From: Rhodospirillaceae bacterium
GTDB taxonomy: Bacteria; Pseudomonadota; Alphaproteobacteria; Rhodospirillales; Rhodospirillaceae
Reading direction: 5' to 3'
NCBI GenBank assembly: GCA_028822445.1
Contig: JAPKDQ010000001.1
Coordinates: 186,001 to 250,000, forward strand
Length of the DNA: 64,000 nt
Position numbers and translations under genes: made by a program. Positions 46,626-55,544 of this stretch are shown here, piece after piece (the first letter of the stretch is position 1; each line of letters begins with the position of its first letter). Under the pieces are notes generated by a model that had not been told where the DNA came from, ran no database searches, and saw only the letters and a program-made list of their open reading frames with translations.

Positions 46626-47434
46626 TGGACAGTCTCCGGAGCATCGATCGGCAAGAGTAGAAGGTCGGGCGCAGCTTGCTCGCGCGCAATGGAAAGAGCT
46701 TTTTTGATCGGGGAAACAAAATCTGTATCAATAGCTTCCCATGCCCCGTCCTTTTTACTCCACCGTGCGATCTCCGCGTCATCCAATGTTTTGTAGTAGA
46801 GGGCGACACGACCAACACGGAGGAAGTCGACCGTCAGCTGGCGACCATCATTTGTATCAACAGTGCCGCGCACACCTTCGATGGTGCGGCCATATTCATT
46901 TTCAATCTGGTAGGCTTCAAGCACGCGCCGGAACTTTTCCGCGGGGCTAGCGTCAGCCCGTTGCATCAGTTTCCGAAGGTTTGCGACCCGGTTGCGGCGC
47001 TCTTTAATGAGGAAGGGAACGTCCAGTTCAACAAACTGGTCTATACCTTCCACCATGCGAAGCATCAAAGGAACCACTTCTCGGTCGATCGTGGTGACGC
47101 GGTCTATGTCCCGTTGAGTGATTTTTATTTCAGCGATTTGGGCTGAAATTAGGTCTCGAAGCTGTTGGTTGTAAACACGTAGGGTGTCTAGCTGCTGCAG
47201 AACGGCCTTGTACTCGGATTCGAGCTGGGCTGTGTCATCATCCAGGTTGTTAATGCGCTCTTGAGAGGCAACACCTTCGGCCTGTGCTACTTGTACTTCC
47301 CGCTTGTTGGATTCTAGTACCTGAGCTTGAGCAGTGCTGGCCGAAACGGGCGCCAGTAAAAGCGCCAACGCAAGGCCAGAAGAAATATAATACCCAATCC
47401 GGGCCGACAAAATCTTTTCGATAGCGTTCCGCAT
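46622..47434 (-). CDS. DUF3450 domain-containing periplasmic protein
   Basis: The 270-residue protein has a signal peptide (ALALLLAPVSASTAQAQ) and a coiled-coil of about 90 residues (ERINNLDDDTAQLESEYKAVLQQLDTL). A compact domain follows, ending ARWSKKDGAWEAIDTDFVSPIKKALSIAREQAAPDLLLLP. These are the DUF3450 features. The family almost always heads TtpC/ExbB/ExbD/TonB/TPR operons, as here, but no activity has been assigned. It probably partners the TtpC-like coiled-coil. Confidence 0.9.
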   Translation of the reverse strand: MRNAIEKILSARIGYYISSGLALALLLAPVSASTAQAQVLESNKREVQVAQAEGVASQERINNLDDDTAQLESEYKAVLQQLDTLRVYNQQLRDLISAQIAEIKITQRDIDRVTTIDREVVPLMLRMVEGIDQFVELDVPFLIKERRNRVANLRKLMQRADASPAEKFRRVLEAYQIENEYGRTIEGVRGTVDTNDGRQLTVDFLRVGRVALYYKTLDDAEIARWSKKDGAWEAIDTDFVSPIKKALSIAREQAAPDLLLLPIDAPETVQ

Positions 47435-47954
47435 GTGTGCGGTCCCCTTTTTCTCTAGCAGTGTTTACCGAATCTTACCCATGTGCCGGGCTATTTTGAT
47501 TCGCACAATGTTGGCTGCAATCCCCTGCCAGCCAACTCAACCGTATCCATGGACCAACGCCCGCATTGGAATCAACCATTTATTCACCCTGCATCAGGTG
47601 AATCCGTTTAAATTCACGTAACGGAACGACATTTTCTTCTCTCAACGATGAGTTGAGATGAATTTTAGCCCAGTATCGGGCCAAAAACTAAACGTCTAAA
47701 TAGACGATTCGCGAGCTGTAGTCCTTGCATGGGCTTTGGTATAGAAGAATTAATAAGATGCATAGGTTTTAAACATATAAGCGCGACCAGCTCGTGAACA
47801 CTTTGATGACGTGGGTCGTTTATGAAGTTTATAGCCACTTTAAATAACCCGGTCATTTTTGTCTTCACAATGTGTGTTGAGGCTGGCGCCGTGATTTCAG
47901 GCAATGGAAAATGATATGGCGGGTGTTGTATCGAGGGCACCCTGGGACGATACC
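47435..47954. promoter_or_regulatory. Upstream region of the DUF3450-TonB operon with two hairpins
   Basis: This 520-base gap contains the promoter region of the TonB operon and the end of the marR gene. Two adjacent inverted repeats stand out. ATTCACC and GGTGAAT at 47582-47603 are spaced by eight bases. TCCGTT and AACGGA lie just after, spaced by eleven. Both are about 150 bases before the operon start. A 91-codon GTG frame on the minus strand (47665-47940) resembles nothing known and is not called a gene. Confidence 0.4.
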
Positions 47955-48392
47955 TTAATCCTTATCAATTCTAAGGTTATTTATCATCTTCCCAATAATA
48001 TGGAACAACTTATCTTGATCTGCGCTATCAAGCCCGGCCAATGCTTGGCCCGGCACCTGACGGGCTCGCTCTATCAGGTCATCCTTAAATGCCATCGCGC
48101 GATCCGTAAGGTAGATTAGGGATCGACGCTTATCATCTGGATCCCCGACCCTTTGAACCAGACCGTCCCGCTCCATGCGGTTCAGGGTGTTGGCCATGGT
48201 TGGTTGTTCAACATTAATGCGCTGGCATAAGTCGGCTTGGGTTAAGCCATCGTTTTGATACAGCATCACCAGGGCAGGAAATTGACCGGGTAGGACTTTA
48301 TACATCGCAAGTTCTGATTCTAGAGCGCGATCAAAAAGCCGACTCAAAAGCCCGATCTGGTAGCCTAGAGAGTCTTGGCGTCTAATTGCCAT
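47955..48392 (-). CDS. MarR family transcriptional regulator
   Basis: The 145-residue protein has the MarR winged-helix: LPGQFPALVMLYQNDGLTQADLCQRINVEQPTMANTLNRMERDGLV for the helix-turn-helix and GDPDDKRRSLIYLTDRA for the wing. The N- and C-terminal helices that make the dimer are present. A near-palindrome 46 bases upstream of its start is a likely self-control site. The target genes may be the divergently arranged MaoC gene or the TonB operon downstream; neither is proven. Confidence 0.94.
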   Translation of the reverse strand: MAIRRQDSLGYQIGLLSRLFDRALESELAMYKVLPGQFPALVMLYQNDGLTQADLCQRINVEQPTMANTLNRMERDGLVQRVGDPDDKRRSLIYLTDRAMAFKDDLIERARQVPGQALAGLDSADQDKLFHIIGKMINNLRIDKD

Positions 48393-48410
48393 GTCAGTTA
48401 TCTCCGATTA

Positions 48411-48431
48411 GCCACCAGCTGTGCTGGCGGC
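48411..48431 (-). terminator. Hairpin between the putative lipoprotein gene and marR
   Basis: GCCACCAGC and GCTGGCGGC form a nine-pair stem with one G-U pair and a three-base loop. It lies after the lipoprotein gene and before marR on the minus strand. There is no long T run, so it may be an attenuator or weak terminator. Confidence 0.4.
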
Positions 48432-48437
48432 AATTTC

Positions 48438-48451
48438 CATTGCATGCGATG
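48438..48451. promoter_or_regulatory. Candidate MarR operator
   Basis: CATTGCATGCGATG is palindromic apart from one pair and lies 46 bases before the marR ATG. MarR proteins bind palindromes of this size and often repress their own gene. A related half site, ACTGCAATG, follows about 20 bases away. Confidence 0.4.
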
Positions 48452-48485
48452 AATATTAGCGCAGCGGCACTGCAATGAACAACCG

Positions 48486-48893
48486 TCAGGGAGTGCCAAC
48501 TTCGCTATATCCTTTGCGGACCATGCAGGTCTCGAGAAGAGCGTCATAAAGAGTTGTAGTGTTTGAACGGTCGGCTATCGCTAAGATATCGTCGCGGCGC
48601 GGGTTAAATGTGCCCGGCCGTTTGGTCCCCGCCGTTCCGAACCCCTGACGTTCAGAGCGCTTCAGTGTCAGGGTGGTTTCTTCTGCGCTACCCTTGCAGA
48701 GTGCATAGTCAGCCCGGGTCATGGCCTCATTTTTGGCAGATTGCCGCCAACCACCTGCTGAATAGGCACAGGCTGCGAGGCTCCAAAGAACGATCAATAG
48801 GCTCAGTCCTCGGACTAAAACCGTCTCTGATTGGCCGTTTTTCTTGACCCTGCCAAGCCGACCTGTTTGTGTGCCGCACAAATTTATGCTCAT
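48486..48893 (-). CDS. Putative lipoprotein, unknown
   Basis: The 135-codon frame contains a hydrophobic stretch LSLLIVLWSLAACAYS that ends in a lipobox-like L-A-A-C at C42. The signal would be unusually long from the ATG at 48893, so the true start may be a later TTG or other codon. The mature part has cysteines (ALCKGSAEE, ETCMVRKGY) and a basic middle section. I recognise no family. It overlaps the upstream leader of the divergent MaoC gene. Confidence 0.6.
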   Translation of the reverse strand: MSINLCGTQTGRLGRVKKNGQSETVLVRGLSLLIVLWSLAACAYSAGGWRQSAKNEAMTRADYALCKGSAEETTLTLKRSERQGFGTAGTKRPGTFNPRRDDILAIADRSNTTTLYDALLETCMVRKGYSEVGTP

Positions 48894-48936
48894 GGGGCTT
48901 CAAAGCTCCGACTACCTAATTGAAAGGCATCGTCAC

Positions 48937-49374
48937 ATGGCCCAGGACGTCTACACCACTGGTTATTTCTTTGAAGACCTCAATGATGGAATGACAGCTG
49001 AGTTCACCAAAATAGTAACGGAAACGGATATAATTAAGTACGCCGAAGTTTCAGGTGATACTAATCCGGTTCATTTGGATGCCGAGTACGCAGCGACCAC
49101 CATGTTTAAAGAGCGCATTGCCCACGGCATGCTAACGGCAGGATTTATTTCTGCCGTCTTTGGAACCAAACTGCCAGGTCCTGGGTCGATCTACGTGAAT
49201 CAGTCTTTGAAGTTCAAGGCGCCCGTAAAAATTGGTGATGAAGTGACGGCGACAATCGAGGTGACTGGTAAAGTGCCAGAGAAAAAATTTGTCACTTTTT
49301 CGACAGTTTGCACCGTCAGCGGTAAGCCCGTGCTTCAGGGTGAAGCAACCCTGATGGTCCCGACCAAAAATTAA
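48937..49374 (+). CDS. MaoC family (R)-specific enoyl-CoA hydratase
   Basis: This 145-residue hotdog-fold hydratase has FTKIVTETDIIKYAEVSGDTNPVHLD, where the Asp/His pair (D-x-N-P-x-H) is catalytic, then ERIAHGMLTAGFISAV and a C-terminal VCTVSGKPVLQGEATLMVP. It hydrates trans-2-enoyl-CoA to the (R)-3-hydroxyacyl-CoA, feeding PHA or other lipid routes. The ATG at 48937 gives the family's usual start; the longer open frame begins inside the neighbouring gene. Confidence 0.92.
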   Translation: MAQDVYTTGYFFEDLNDGMTAEFTKIVTETDIIKYAEVSGDTNPVHLDAEYAATTMFKERIAHGMLTAGFISAVFGTKLPGPGSIYVNQSLKFKAPVKIGDEVTATIEVTGKVPEKKFVTFSTVCTVSGKPVLQGEATLMVPTKN

Positions 49375-49394
49375 GTCACACTGGCGCCGATTCC

Positions 49395-50378
49395 ATGCAG
49401 CTTATTCGCTATATCAATGACGTTCCTGACGCCCTGAAGGGCGGTGTGATTGCGCTTGGTAATTTTGACGGACTTCATCGTGGCCACCAAGCCGTCATAA
49501 GAACGGCGACAAAAATTGCTCAGGAAAAAGGTGTGGCTGTAGGGGTTATGACCTTTGAGCCGCACCCCCGTGCCTATTTCCAACCTAACCAAACGTCGTT
49601 CCGATTAAGCCCTTTTCGTATCAAGTGCCGCCAGATGCGAATTATGGGCGTCGATTTCCTGTATGTGCAGCGCTTCAATGGGGATTTCTCGAGCAATACA
49701 GCGGATGAGTTTGTTAATCAGTTTCTGGTTGATGGGCTCGATGTGTCTCATGTGGTTACTGGTTATGACTACGTGTTCGGCAACAAGCGCGTTGGCAATA
49801 CAGAGTTCTTAAAACAGCGTGGCAGTGTTTCTGGCTTCGGCGTTACAGCTGTTGATGAATTCAGGGTTGATGCCAAGGCGCAGGTGTCGTCTACGACGAT
49901 CCGGAAATTTCTATCTGAAGGGGCCTGCCCAGAGGCTGCAAATTTGCTCGGTCGCTATTGGGAAATTTCCGGTCGCGTCGAGCATGGCGATGAGCGTGGC
50001 CGTCAACTCGGGTTCCCAACCGCCAACGTCCCACTTGGAGAGCACCATCATCCGCGAGAGGGCGTCTATGCGGTTCGTGCTGGTATTGATCGTGGTGGAG
50101 AAACCGTCTGGTATGACGCAGTCGCAAACTTTGGGCGGCGTCCCACGTTCAATAAGTCTGATGTGCTTCTTGAGGTGCATGTCTTCGATTTTGATGAAAA
50201 CCTGTACAATCGAAACCTGCGCGTGGGCTTGATTGGTTTTATTCGGCCGGAGCAGAAGTTTGACGGCCTAGATGCTTTGAAAGCCCAGCTGGCGAAGGAT
50301 TGTGAGACTGCGCGCGAGATATTGAAAGCGCGGACCTTTCCGGCCAACCCCCATCCCTTTGTGGCAATAATAGAGTAG
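49395..50378 (+). CDS. ribF: Bifunctional riboflavin kinase / FAD synthetase
   Basis: The 327-residue enzyme makes FMN then FAD. The N-terminal nucleotidyltransferase has GNFDGLHRGHQAVI and VGVMTFEPHPRAYF. The C-terminal flavokinase has RQLGFPTANV and YDAVANFGRRPTF. It begins 20 bases after the MaoC gene and precedes ileS, the common order ribF-ileS-lspA of proteobacteria. Confidence 0.96.
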   Translation: MQLIRYINDVPDALKGGVIALGNFDGLHRGHQAVIRTATKIAQEKGVAVGVMTFEPHPRAYFQPNQTSFRLSPFRIKCRQMRIMGVDFLYVQRFNGDFSSNTADEFVNQFLVDGLDVSHVVTGYDYVFGNKRVGNTEFLKQRGSVSGFGVTAVDEFRVDAKAQVSSTTIRKFLSEGACPEAANLLGRYWEISGRVEHGDERGRQLGFPTANVPLGEHHHPREGVYAVRAGIDRGGETVWYDAVANFGRRPTFNKSDVLLEVHVFDFDENLYNRNLRVGLIGFIRPEQKFDGLDALKAQLAKDCETAREILKARTFPANPHPFVAIIE

Positions 50379-50496
50379 GGAAGGCACTAGCCCGGCAGCT
50401 GGGCACCATCCCTTGCCTCTATGCGCGTGCCCTGCTACATCCCGCAGTATGACTGCGCCGCACGAAATAGCGCTTATTCAAGAGCGAATTATTACC

Positions 50497-50528
50497 CCGG
50501 TCCTGTAAGCCAGGGCCGGCTCTTTTTG
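50497..50528 (+). terminator. Strong hairpin with T run between ribF and ileS
   Basis: CCGGTCCTG (50497-50505) pairs with CAGGGCCGG (50511-50519), nine pairs including one G-U, with a five-base loop. The stem is followed by CTCTTTTT. It is a canonical rho-independent terminator 120 bases after ribF and 50 bases before ileS. It may also act as an attenuator of ileS. Confidence 0.75.
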
Positions 50529-50577
50529 CGCGCTATTTTCCCTTGAAGAATACTTCGCTTAGCCGGATTCTGCGACC

Positions 50578-53424
50578 ATGACAGATTCAAACACACCTTC
50601 TGGAACAACCCAGGGCCCCGTTGATTACAAATCGACCGTGTTCCTGCCCAAAACCGATTTTCCTATGAAAGCAGGGCTGCCCAGCCTTGAGCCCAAGCTT
50701 CTGGATCGTTGGGCTCAGATGGGCCTCTATCACCGCCTGCGTGAAAACGCGAAGGGGCGAGAGCAGTTTGTGCTCCACGATGGCCCTCCCTACGCCAACG
50801 GCAATCTTCACATCGGCCACGCCCTGAATAAGATCCTTAAGGACGTCATCGTGCGTGCCCAACAAATGATGGGGTTTGACGCGAACTATGTGCCGGGCTG
50901 GGATTGCCACGGCTTGCCGATCGAATGGAAAATCGAGGAAGGTTATCGCAAGAAGGGGAAGAATAAAGACGATATTCCCGTTCTTGAATTTCGCCAAGAG
51001 TGTCGGGAATTTGCAGCCCATTGGGTTGAGATTCAGAAAGAAGAATTCAAACGCCTCGGCATCACCGGTGATTGGGATAACCCGTACACCACGATGAGCA
51101 ATGTCGCTGAAGCCACGATCGTGCGTGAACTCGGCAAGTTCGTCATGAACGGCGGTCTTTACAAAGGCTCGAAGCCGGTGTTGTGGTCTGTGGTTGAAAA
51201 GACCGCGCTGGCCGATGCCGAAGTGGAGTACGCCGACCACACATCAACGACTGTGTGGGTGAAGTTCCCCGTCGCGCGAACGTCAATCTCAGCCCTTGAT
51301 GGCCACGACATTGTCATCTGGACAACCACGCCATGGACGTTACCTGGCAACCGCGCCATTTCGTTTGGTGAGAACATTGATTACGCCATCGTCGAAGTGA
51401 CCGATGTAGATGACACAGCGCTTGCCGCTGCCGGCAATCGGTTCGCTATTGCTGAAGCGTTGCTTGCAGACACTCTCCGTAAGGCCGGCATCACCGGTCA
51501 TACGGTTGTTGAACAAGTTCAAGGGTCTGCCTTTGCGGGCACCGTGTGTCGTCACTGTCTCCATGAAGACGGCTACGCTTTCGATGTGCCCCTGCACGCC
51601 GGATCTTTCGTTACGACGGAGCAAGGGACGGGTTTCGTCCACATCGCTCCCGGCCACGGTGAAGACGATTTCAATCTCGGTCGCGAGGTCGGTCTAGAGG
51701 TTCCTGACACGGTCAACGGTGATGGCCTGTACTACGACACTGTGCCGCGCTTTGCCGGCCAGCATGTCTTCAAAGTTAATCCCGTTGTTGTCGAAGCGCT
51801 CAAAGAGCACGGGCGCCTGGTTGCCGAAGGAAAACTTGAGCACAGTTATCCGCACTCGTGGCGGTCGAAGGCGCCGTTGATCTTCCGCAATACGCCGCAG
51901 TGGTTCATTTCCATGGACACCAACGACCTGCGGGCGAAGGCTCTAAAGGCTATCGACGATACCCATTGGGTGCCAGCACAAGGTCGCAACCGTATTCATG
52001 CCATGGTTGAGAGTCGTCCCGATTGGTGCGTCTCACGGCAACGCCAATGGGGCGTGCCCATCACCGTATTCGTCAGTAAAAAGACCGGCGAAGTTTTACG
52101 TGACGCTGCCGTCATTGAGCGTATCGCGACCGCGGTTGAAGAAGAAAGTTCAGATACCTGGATATCGTCCGACCCTGCACGCTTCCTCGGCAACGAATAC
52201 GACCCCGATGAGTGGGAGCAAGTGCAGGACGTTGTCGAAGTTTGGTTCGATTCAGGTTCTAGTCATGCCTTCGTCCTCGAGCACCGGGACGACTTGAAGT
52301 GGCCTGCAGATTTATACCTTGAAGGGTCTGATCAACATCGCGGCTGGTTCCATACGTCGTTGTTGGAAAGCTGCGGCACGCGCGGTCGTGCACCCTATGA
52401 GGCGGTGCTAACCCATGGCTTCGTGCTCGACGAAAAAGGCCGGAAGATGTCGAAGTCTTTGGGCAATGTGGTTGAGCCGCAAAAGGTTATCAATCAATCC
52501 GGCGCTGATATTTTACGGCTTTGGGTCGTTGCGTCAGATTACAGTCAGGACCTTTCCGTTGGGCCGAACATTATTAAGCAGATGTCAGATTTGTATCGCC
52601 GTTTGCGCAATACGTTCCGCTACCTGCTGGGTAACCTAAATGGCTTCGATGATTCCGAGCGTGTTGCCATAGCCGATATGCCTGAGCTTGAGCGTTGGGT
52701 GATGCATCGTTTGTGGCAAATGGATAAGCGCATTCGCGAAGCCTGCTCGACTTACGATTTCCATGACTTGTTCAATGAGCTGCATCATTTTTGTGCGGTC
52801 GAGTTGTCTGCGTTTTATTTCGATATGCGTAAAGATGTCGTATATTGCGATGCACATGATAGCCTCCGCCGCCGTGCCGCACGCACCGTGCTCGATACCT
52901 TGTACGACTGCTTGGTGAAGTGGCTCGCGCCGTTTATTTGCTTTACCGCTGAAGAAGTATGGCTTGCGCGTAATCCCAGCGATGACGGTTCCATTCATTT
53001 GCAACAGTTCCCCGACGTGCCCGACGACTGGCGCGATGATGAGCTCGCCGAGAAATGGACGAAGGTGCGTCACCTGCGTCGCTCGGTTACGGCGGCGATT
53101 GAGCAAGAACGTGCGGCCAAGCGCATTGGCTCCAGCTTGCAAGCGCACCCCGTGGTTACAGCTCCAGCGGACCTTCTTGCCGCGTGCGAGGGTCTCAATA
53201 TGTCTGACGTCTGCATCACGTCAGACATTACTCTTATCGAAGGCGCCCCTAGTGAGGGTGCCTTTATCCTCGATGATGTGCCGGAGATTGGCGTGGTCGT
53301 GAACCTAGCCGATGGTGAGAAATGCTCTCGCTGTTGGAAAGTGCTACCCGACGTTGGCAGTCATGCCCATACTGATGTGTGTGGTCGCTGCTCCGACGCT
53401 GTTGAGCCTGTGGCGGCGGGTTGA
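50578..53424 (+). CDS. ileS: Isoleucyl-tRNA synthetase
   Basis: The 948-residue class I synthetase has the HIGH motif in NLHIGHALNKIL and the KMSKS motif in GRKMSKSLGN. The editing domain (TTTPWTLPGNRAI) is present and a C-terminal zinc site is seen in CSRCWKVLP and CGRCSDAV. Length and domains are those of the complete bacterial enzyme. It is followed after seven bases by lspA. Confidence 0.98.
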   Translation: MTDSNTPSGTTQGPVDYKSTVFLPKTDFPMKAGLPSLEPKLLDRWAQMGLYHRLRENAKGREQFVLHDGPPYANGNLHIGHALNKILKDVIVRAQQMMGFDANYVPGWDCHGLPIEWKIEEGYRKKGKNKDDIPVLEFRQECREFAAHWVEIQKEEFKRLGITGDWDNPYTTMSNVAEATIVRELGKFVMNGGLYKGSKPVLWSVVEKTALADAEVEYADHTSTTVWVKFPVARTSISALDGHDIVIWTTTPWTLPGNRAISFGENIDYAIVEVTDVDDTALAAAGNRFAIAEALLADTLRKAGITGHTVVEQVQGSAFAGTVCRHCLHEDGYAFDVPLHAGSFVTTEQGTGFVHIAPGHGEDDFNLGREVGLEVPDTVNGDGLYYDTVPRFAGQHVFKVNPVVVEALKEHGRLVAEGKLEHSYPHSWRSKAPLIFRNTPQWFISMDTNDLRAKALKAIDDTHWVPAQGRNRIHAMVESRPDWCVSRQRQWGVPITVFVSKKTGEVLRDAAVIERIATAVEEESSDTWISSDPARFLGNEYDPDEWEQVQDVVEVWFDSGSSHAFVLEHRDDLKWPADLYLEGSDQHRGWFHTSLLESCGTRGRAPYEAVLTHGFVLDEKGRKMSKSLGNVVEPQKVINQSGADILRLWVVASDYSQDLSVGPNIIKQMSDLYRRLRNTFRYLLGNLNGFDDSERVAIADMPELERWVMHRLWQMDKRIREACSTYDFHDLFNELHHFCAVELSAFYFDMRKDVVYCDAHDSLRRRAARTVLDTLYDCLVKWLAPFICFTAEEVWLARNPSDDGSIHLQQFPDVPDDWRDDELAEKWTKVRHLRRSVTAAIEQERAAKRIGSSLQAHPVVTAPADLLAACEGLNMSDVCITSDITLIEGAPSEGAFILDDVPEIGVVVNLADGEKCSRCWKVLPDVGSHAHTDVCGRCSDAVEPVAAG

Positions 53425-53431
53425 CTAAGTT

Positions 53432-53944
53432 ATGCGCCTGGGCCTGATCATTGCTGCTGTCATTGCGGTCGCCGACCAGGCGTCAAAGATTGCCATGGTG
53501 GAGGGTATATTCCGGCCTGAAGGTGTAACGGAAAGCCCGTTCTATAGCGCCCGTATCATTGAAATCCTGCCGTTTTTTCAACTGCGCTTGGCCTGGAACC
53601 CGGGTATCAGCTTCAGCATGTTCAGTTCCGGCGATCCGGCAACCATCGCCACCCTGGTTACGCTCCAGTTGGGTATTGTGGCGTTGATGCTGTGGTGGTT
53701 GCGCCAGGCGGAGACCCTATGGATGAAGGTGGGCATTGGTTTCATCGTCGGCGGGGCTCTGGGCAACATTATCGACCGGCTCCACTACGGTATGGTTGTC
53801 GACTTTCTTGACTTTTTTGCGGCGGGATATCATTTCCCAACCTTCAATCTAGCTGATTCTGCTATTACTGTCGGCGTTGGCTTCTGGCTGCTTGACGCAT
53901 TCGTATCGCGGAACCAGGATAGCCCTACTATGGACCCGAAATGA
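53432..53944 (+). CDS. lspA: Lipoprotein signal peptidase
   Basis: This 170-residue, four-span aspartyl protease cleaves prolipoproteins. The catalytic aspartates lie in GNIIDRLHYG and FNLADSAITVG. The early ADQASKIAM and LAWNPGISFSMF motifs are also present. It follows ileS and is followed by a lipoprotein gene that would be its substrate. Confidence 0.96.
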   Translation: MRLGLIIAAVIAVADQASKIAMVEGIFRPEGVTESPFYSARIIEILPFFQLRLAWNPGISFSMFSSGDPATIATLVTLQLGIVALMLWWLRQAETLWMKVGIGFIVGGALGNIIDRLHYGMVVDFLDFFAAGYHFPTFNLADSAITVGVGFWLLDAFVSRNQDSPTMDPK

Positions 53945-53951
53945 GGCACCT

Positions 53952-54509
53952 ATGACCGTCCGTCTAAGACATACCGCTTTGGCTATCGTCACCCTTCTTG
54001 TTCTTGCGGGCTGCGATGATACAAAGCGTGCTTTGGGGATCAATAAGTCGGTTCCCGACGAGTTTGCCGTAGTGCGCCGGGCGCCTTTGGCGATGCCACC
54101 AGATTTCAACCTGCGCCCACCTGCGCCGGGCTCTGAGCGCCCTCAAGAGGGCACTACGTCGCAACAGGCTCGCAATGCGCTAATGGGAAGCAACCGTCTT
54201 AATGGCTACCTTGTGCGTGGCTTTAGTCAGGGTGAGGTTGAATTACTGGCCTTGGCTGGCGCAGACCAGATTGTGCCAGGGGTCCGCGATACTGTTGACC
54301 GCGAAACGTCTGCTTTTGCGACGGAGACCGAGAGTTTCACCGACCGCTTGGTATTCTGGAGCGATGATAACCGCCAATTCGGCACCCCGATTGACCCGTC
54401 TGCTGAGCAGAAACGTCTCAACGAGAATCAGGCGCTTGGCAAAAACGCCAATGAAGGCTCAATTCCCGTGATAACCAAAGGTGGCTCTTCCATTCTCGGA
54501 ATTTTCTAG
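53952..54509 (+). CDS. DUF3035 family lipoprotein
   Basis: The 185-residue product has a lipoprotein signal ending in LLVLAGCDD (cysteine at about residue 21). It then has GINKSVPDEFAVVRRAPLAMPPDFNLRPP, the hallmark of DUF3035, a family seen mostly in alphaproteobacteria beside lspA and M16 peptidase genes. I use the ATG at 53952, seven bases after lspA. It is predicted to be anchored in the periplasmic face of a membrane. Function unknown. Confidence 0.88.
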   Translation: MTVRLRHTALAIVTLLVLAGCDDTKRALGINKSVPDEFAVVRRAPLAMPPDFNLRPPAPGSERPQEGTTSQQARNALMGSNRLNGYLVRGFSQGEVELLALAGADQIVPGVRDTVDRETSAFATETESFTDRLVFWSDDNRQFGTPIDPSAEQKRLNENQALGKNANEGSIPVITKGGSSILGIF

Positions 54510-55498
54510 GCCTGAAAAACCATCTGTAAGGCGCCCGACCCCGGGTTGCGTACGGTAAAGGCACTGACCAGCCCTAATCCAGGCACGTCATAGCTACCCG
54601 TCGGCGCATAAACCTCAGCATTTAGACCGGCGCTGGCCTGTTCCGCATAGCCTAGGTCTTTGACCTCGAACATCTGAGCAATGTAGCCCGTGTTGGGGGC
54701 GTGTGCGTCCGGCGTTAGGTCGCGGCACTCGTAATTCAGCGGCATCGAGATCGCGATCTTTCCGAACATGTGATTACCCTGCATGAATTTGACAGCCGTG
54801 CGGCCATCAGCGGGAATGTTCAGGAAATTATTTTGTTCGGGGCTACTCAAGACTTCGTCAATCAGCACACCGCTTTTTAAAACTTTCTCATAAAATGCGA
54901 CGGTTTTATCCATGTCGGTGGCGCAGTGAGACGTTGTCACCACAGGTGTAAAACCTGTCGGCGTGCGGCCATGCTCTTTCACGTAGGCACGCATTTGTCC
55001 GACCCGAGTGTTGGGGTCGTCACCGGTCAGTTCAACTAAATTGATAGCGACGGAATCCGGCCCATCAAAGACCACTTCGGTCGGCGCACCTTGAGCGCCG
55101 GACATTTCATAAAATGTTGGCTCAGACCAAAATCTAAAGCCTTCGGCTTGCAAAGCTTTGGTGTCGAACCGAATATCGTCGGTGTAGAAGTTGAGGTTGA
55201 CGAGACCAATCGCGCGCGGGGCATCGATGGGCCGGATCTGTTTCTTGACGACGTCGCCAAAATCGAGAAGCAGGACACGACCAACAGGGCACCCCGGCAG
55301 TTCGCAAAAGACAGCTTCGGCGGAAGCACTGGGTGGCAAATGCCAAAGCGCTTCAAACCCGGTGCCTGACCATGTCGTTTTATCATGGGCAGTCAGGCCG
55401 ATGAGGTCGCGATAAAAATGCAGTGAGGCATCCATGTCTTCGACACCGATCACGGCGACGCTTAGCGGGCTTCCCTCTGGCGCAACTATCTCTCCCAT
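54506..55498 (-). CDS. Two-domain VOC family protein (glyoxalase/dioxygenase fold)
   Basis: The 330-residue protein contains two vicinal-oxygen-chelate units. The first begins SVAVIGVEDMDASLHFYRDLIGL, the second TTSHCATDMDKTVAFYEKVL, each with the beta-alpha pattern of the fold. Metal ligands are not certain; the second half contains HCATDMD and an E near GYIAQMFEVKD. Reactions range from glyoxalase to ring-cleavage. I prefer the ATG at 55498 with AAGGG before it. It converges on the DUF3035 gene with a four-base overlap. Confidence 0.8.
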   Translation of the reverse strand: MGEIVAPEGSPLSVAVIGVEDMDASLHFYRDLIGLTAHDKTTWSGTGFEALWHLPPSASAEAVFCELPGCPVGRVLLLDFGDVVKKQIRPIDAPRAIGLVNLNFYTDDIRFDTKALQAEGFRFWSEPTFYEMSGAQGAPTEVVFDGPDSVAINLVELTGDDPNTRVGQMRAYVKEHGRTPTGFTPVVTTSHCATDMDKTVAFYEKVLKSGVLIDEVLSSPEQNNFLNIPADGRTAVKFMQGNHMFGKIAISMPLNYECRDLTPDAHAPNTGYIAQMFEVKDLGYAEQASAGLNAEVYAPTGSYDVPGLGLVSAFTVRNPGSGALQMVFQA

Positions 55499-55544
55499 GC
55501 CTTTAACTTCCCTTAATTGATGTGTTCGTCTGTTATTTAGAAAC

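Noticed and set aside
47665-47940. 91-codon GTG frame on the minus strand downstream of marR
   Set aside because: No similarity that I recognise, no ribosome site, and it lies in the leader region of the TonB operon.
50587-51240. 217-codon minus-strand frame inside ileS
   Set aside because: It is antisense to highly conserved synthetase sequence and has no recognisable domains.
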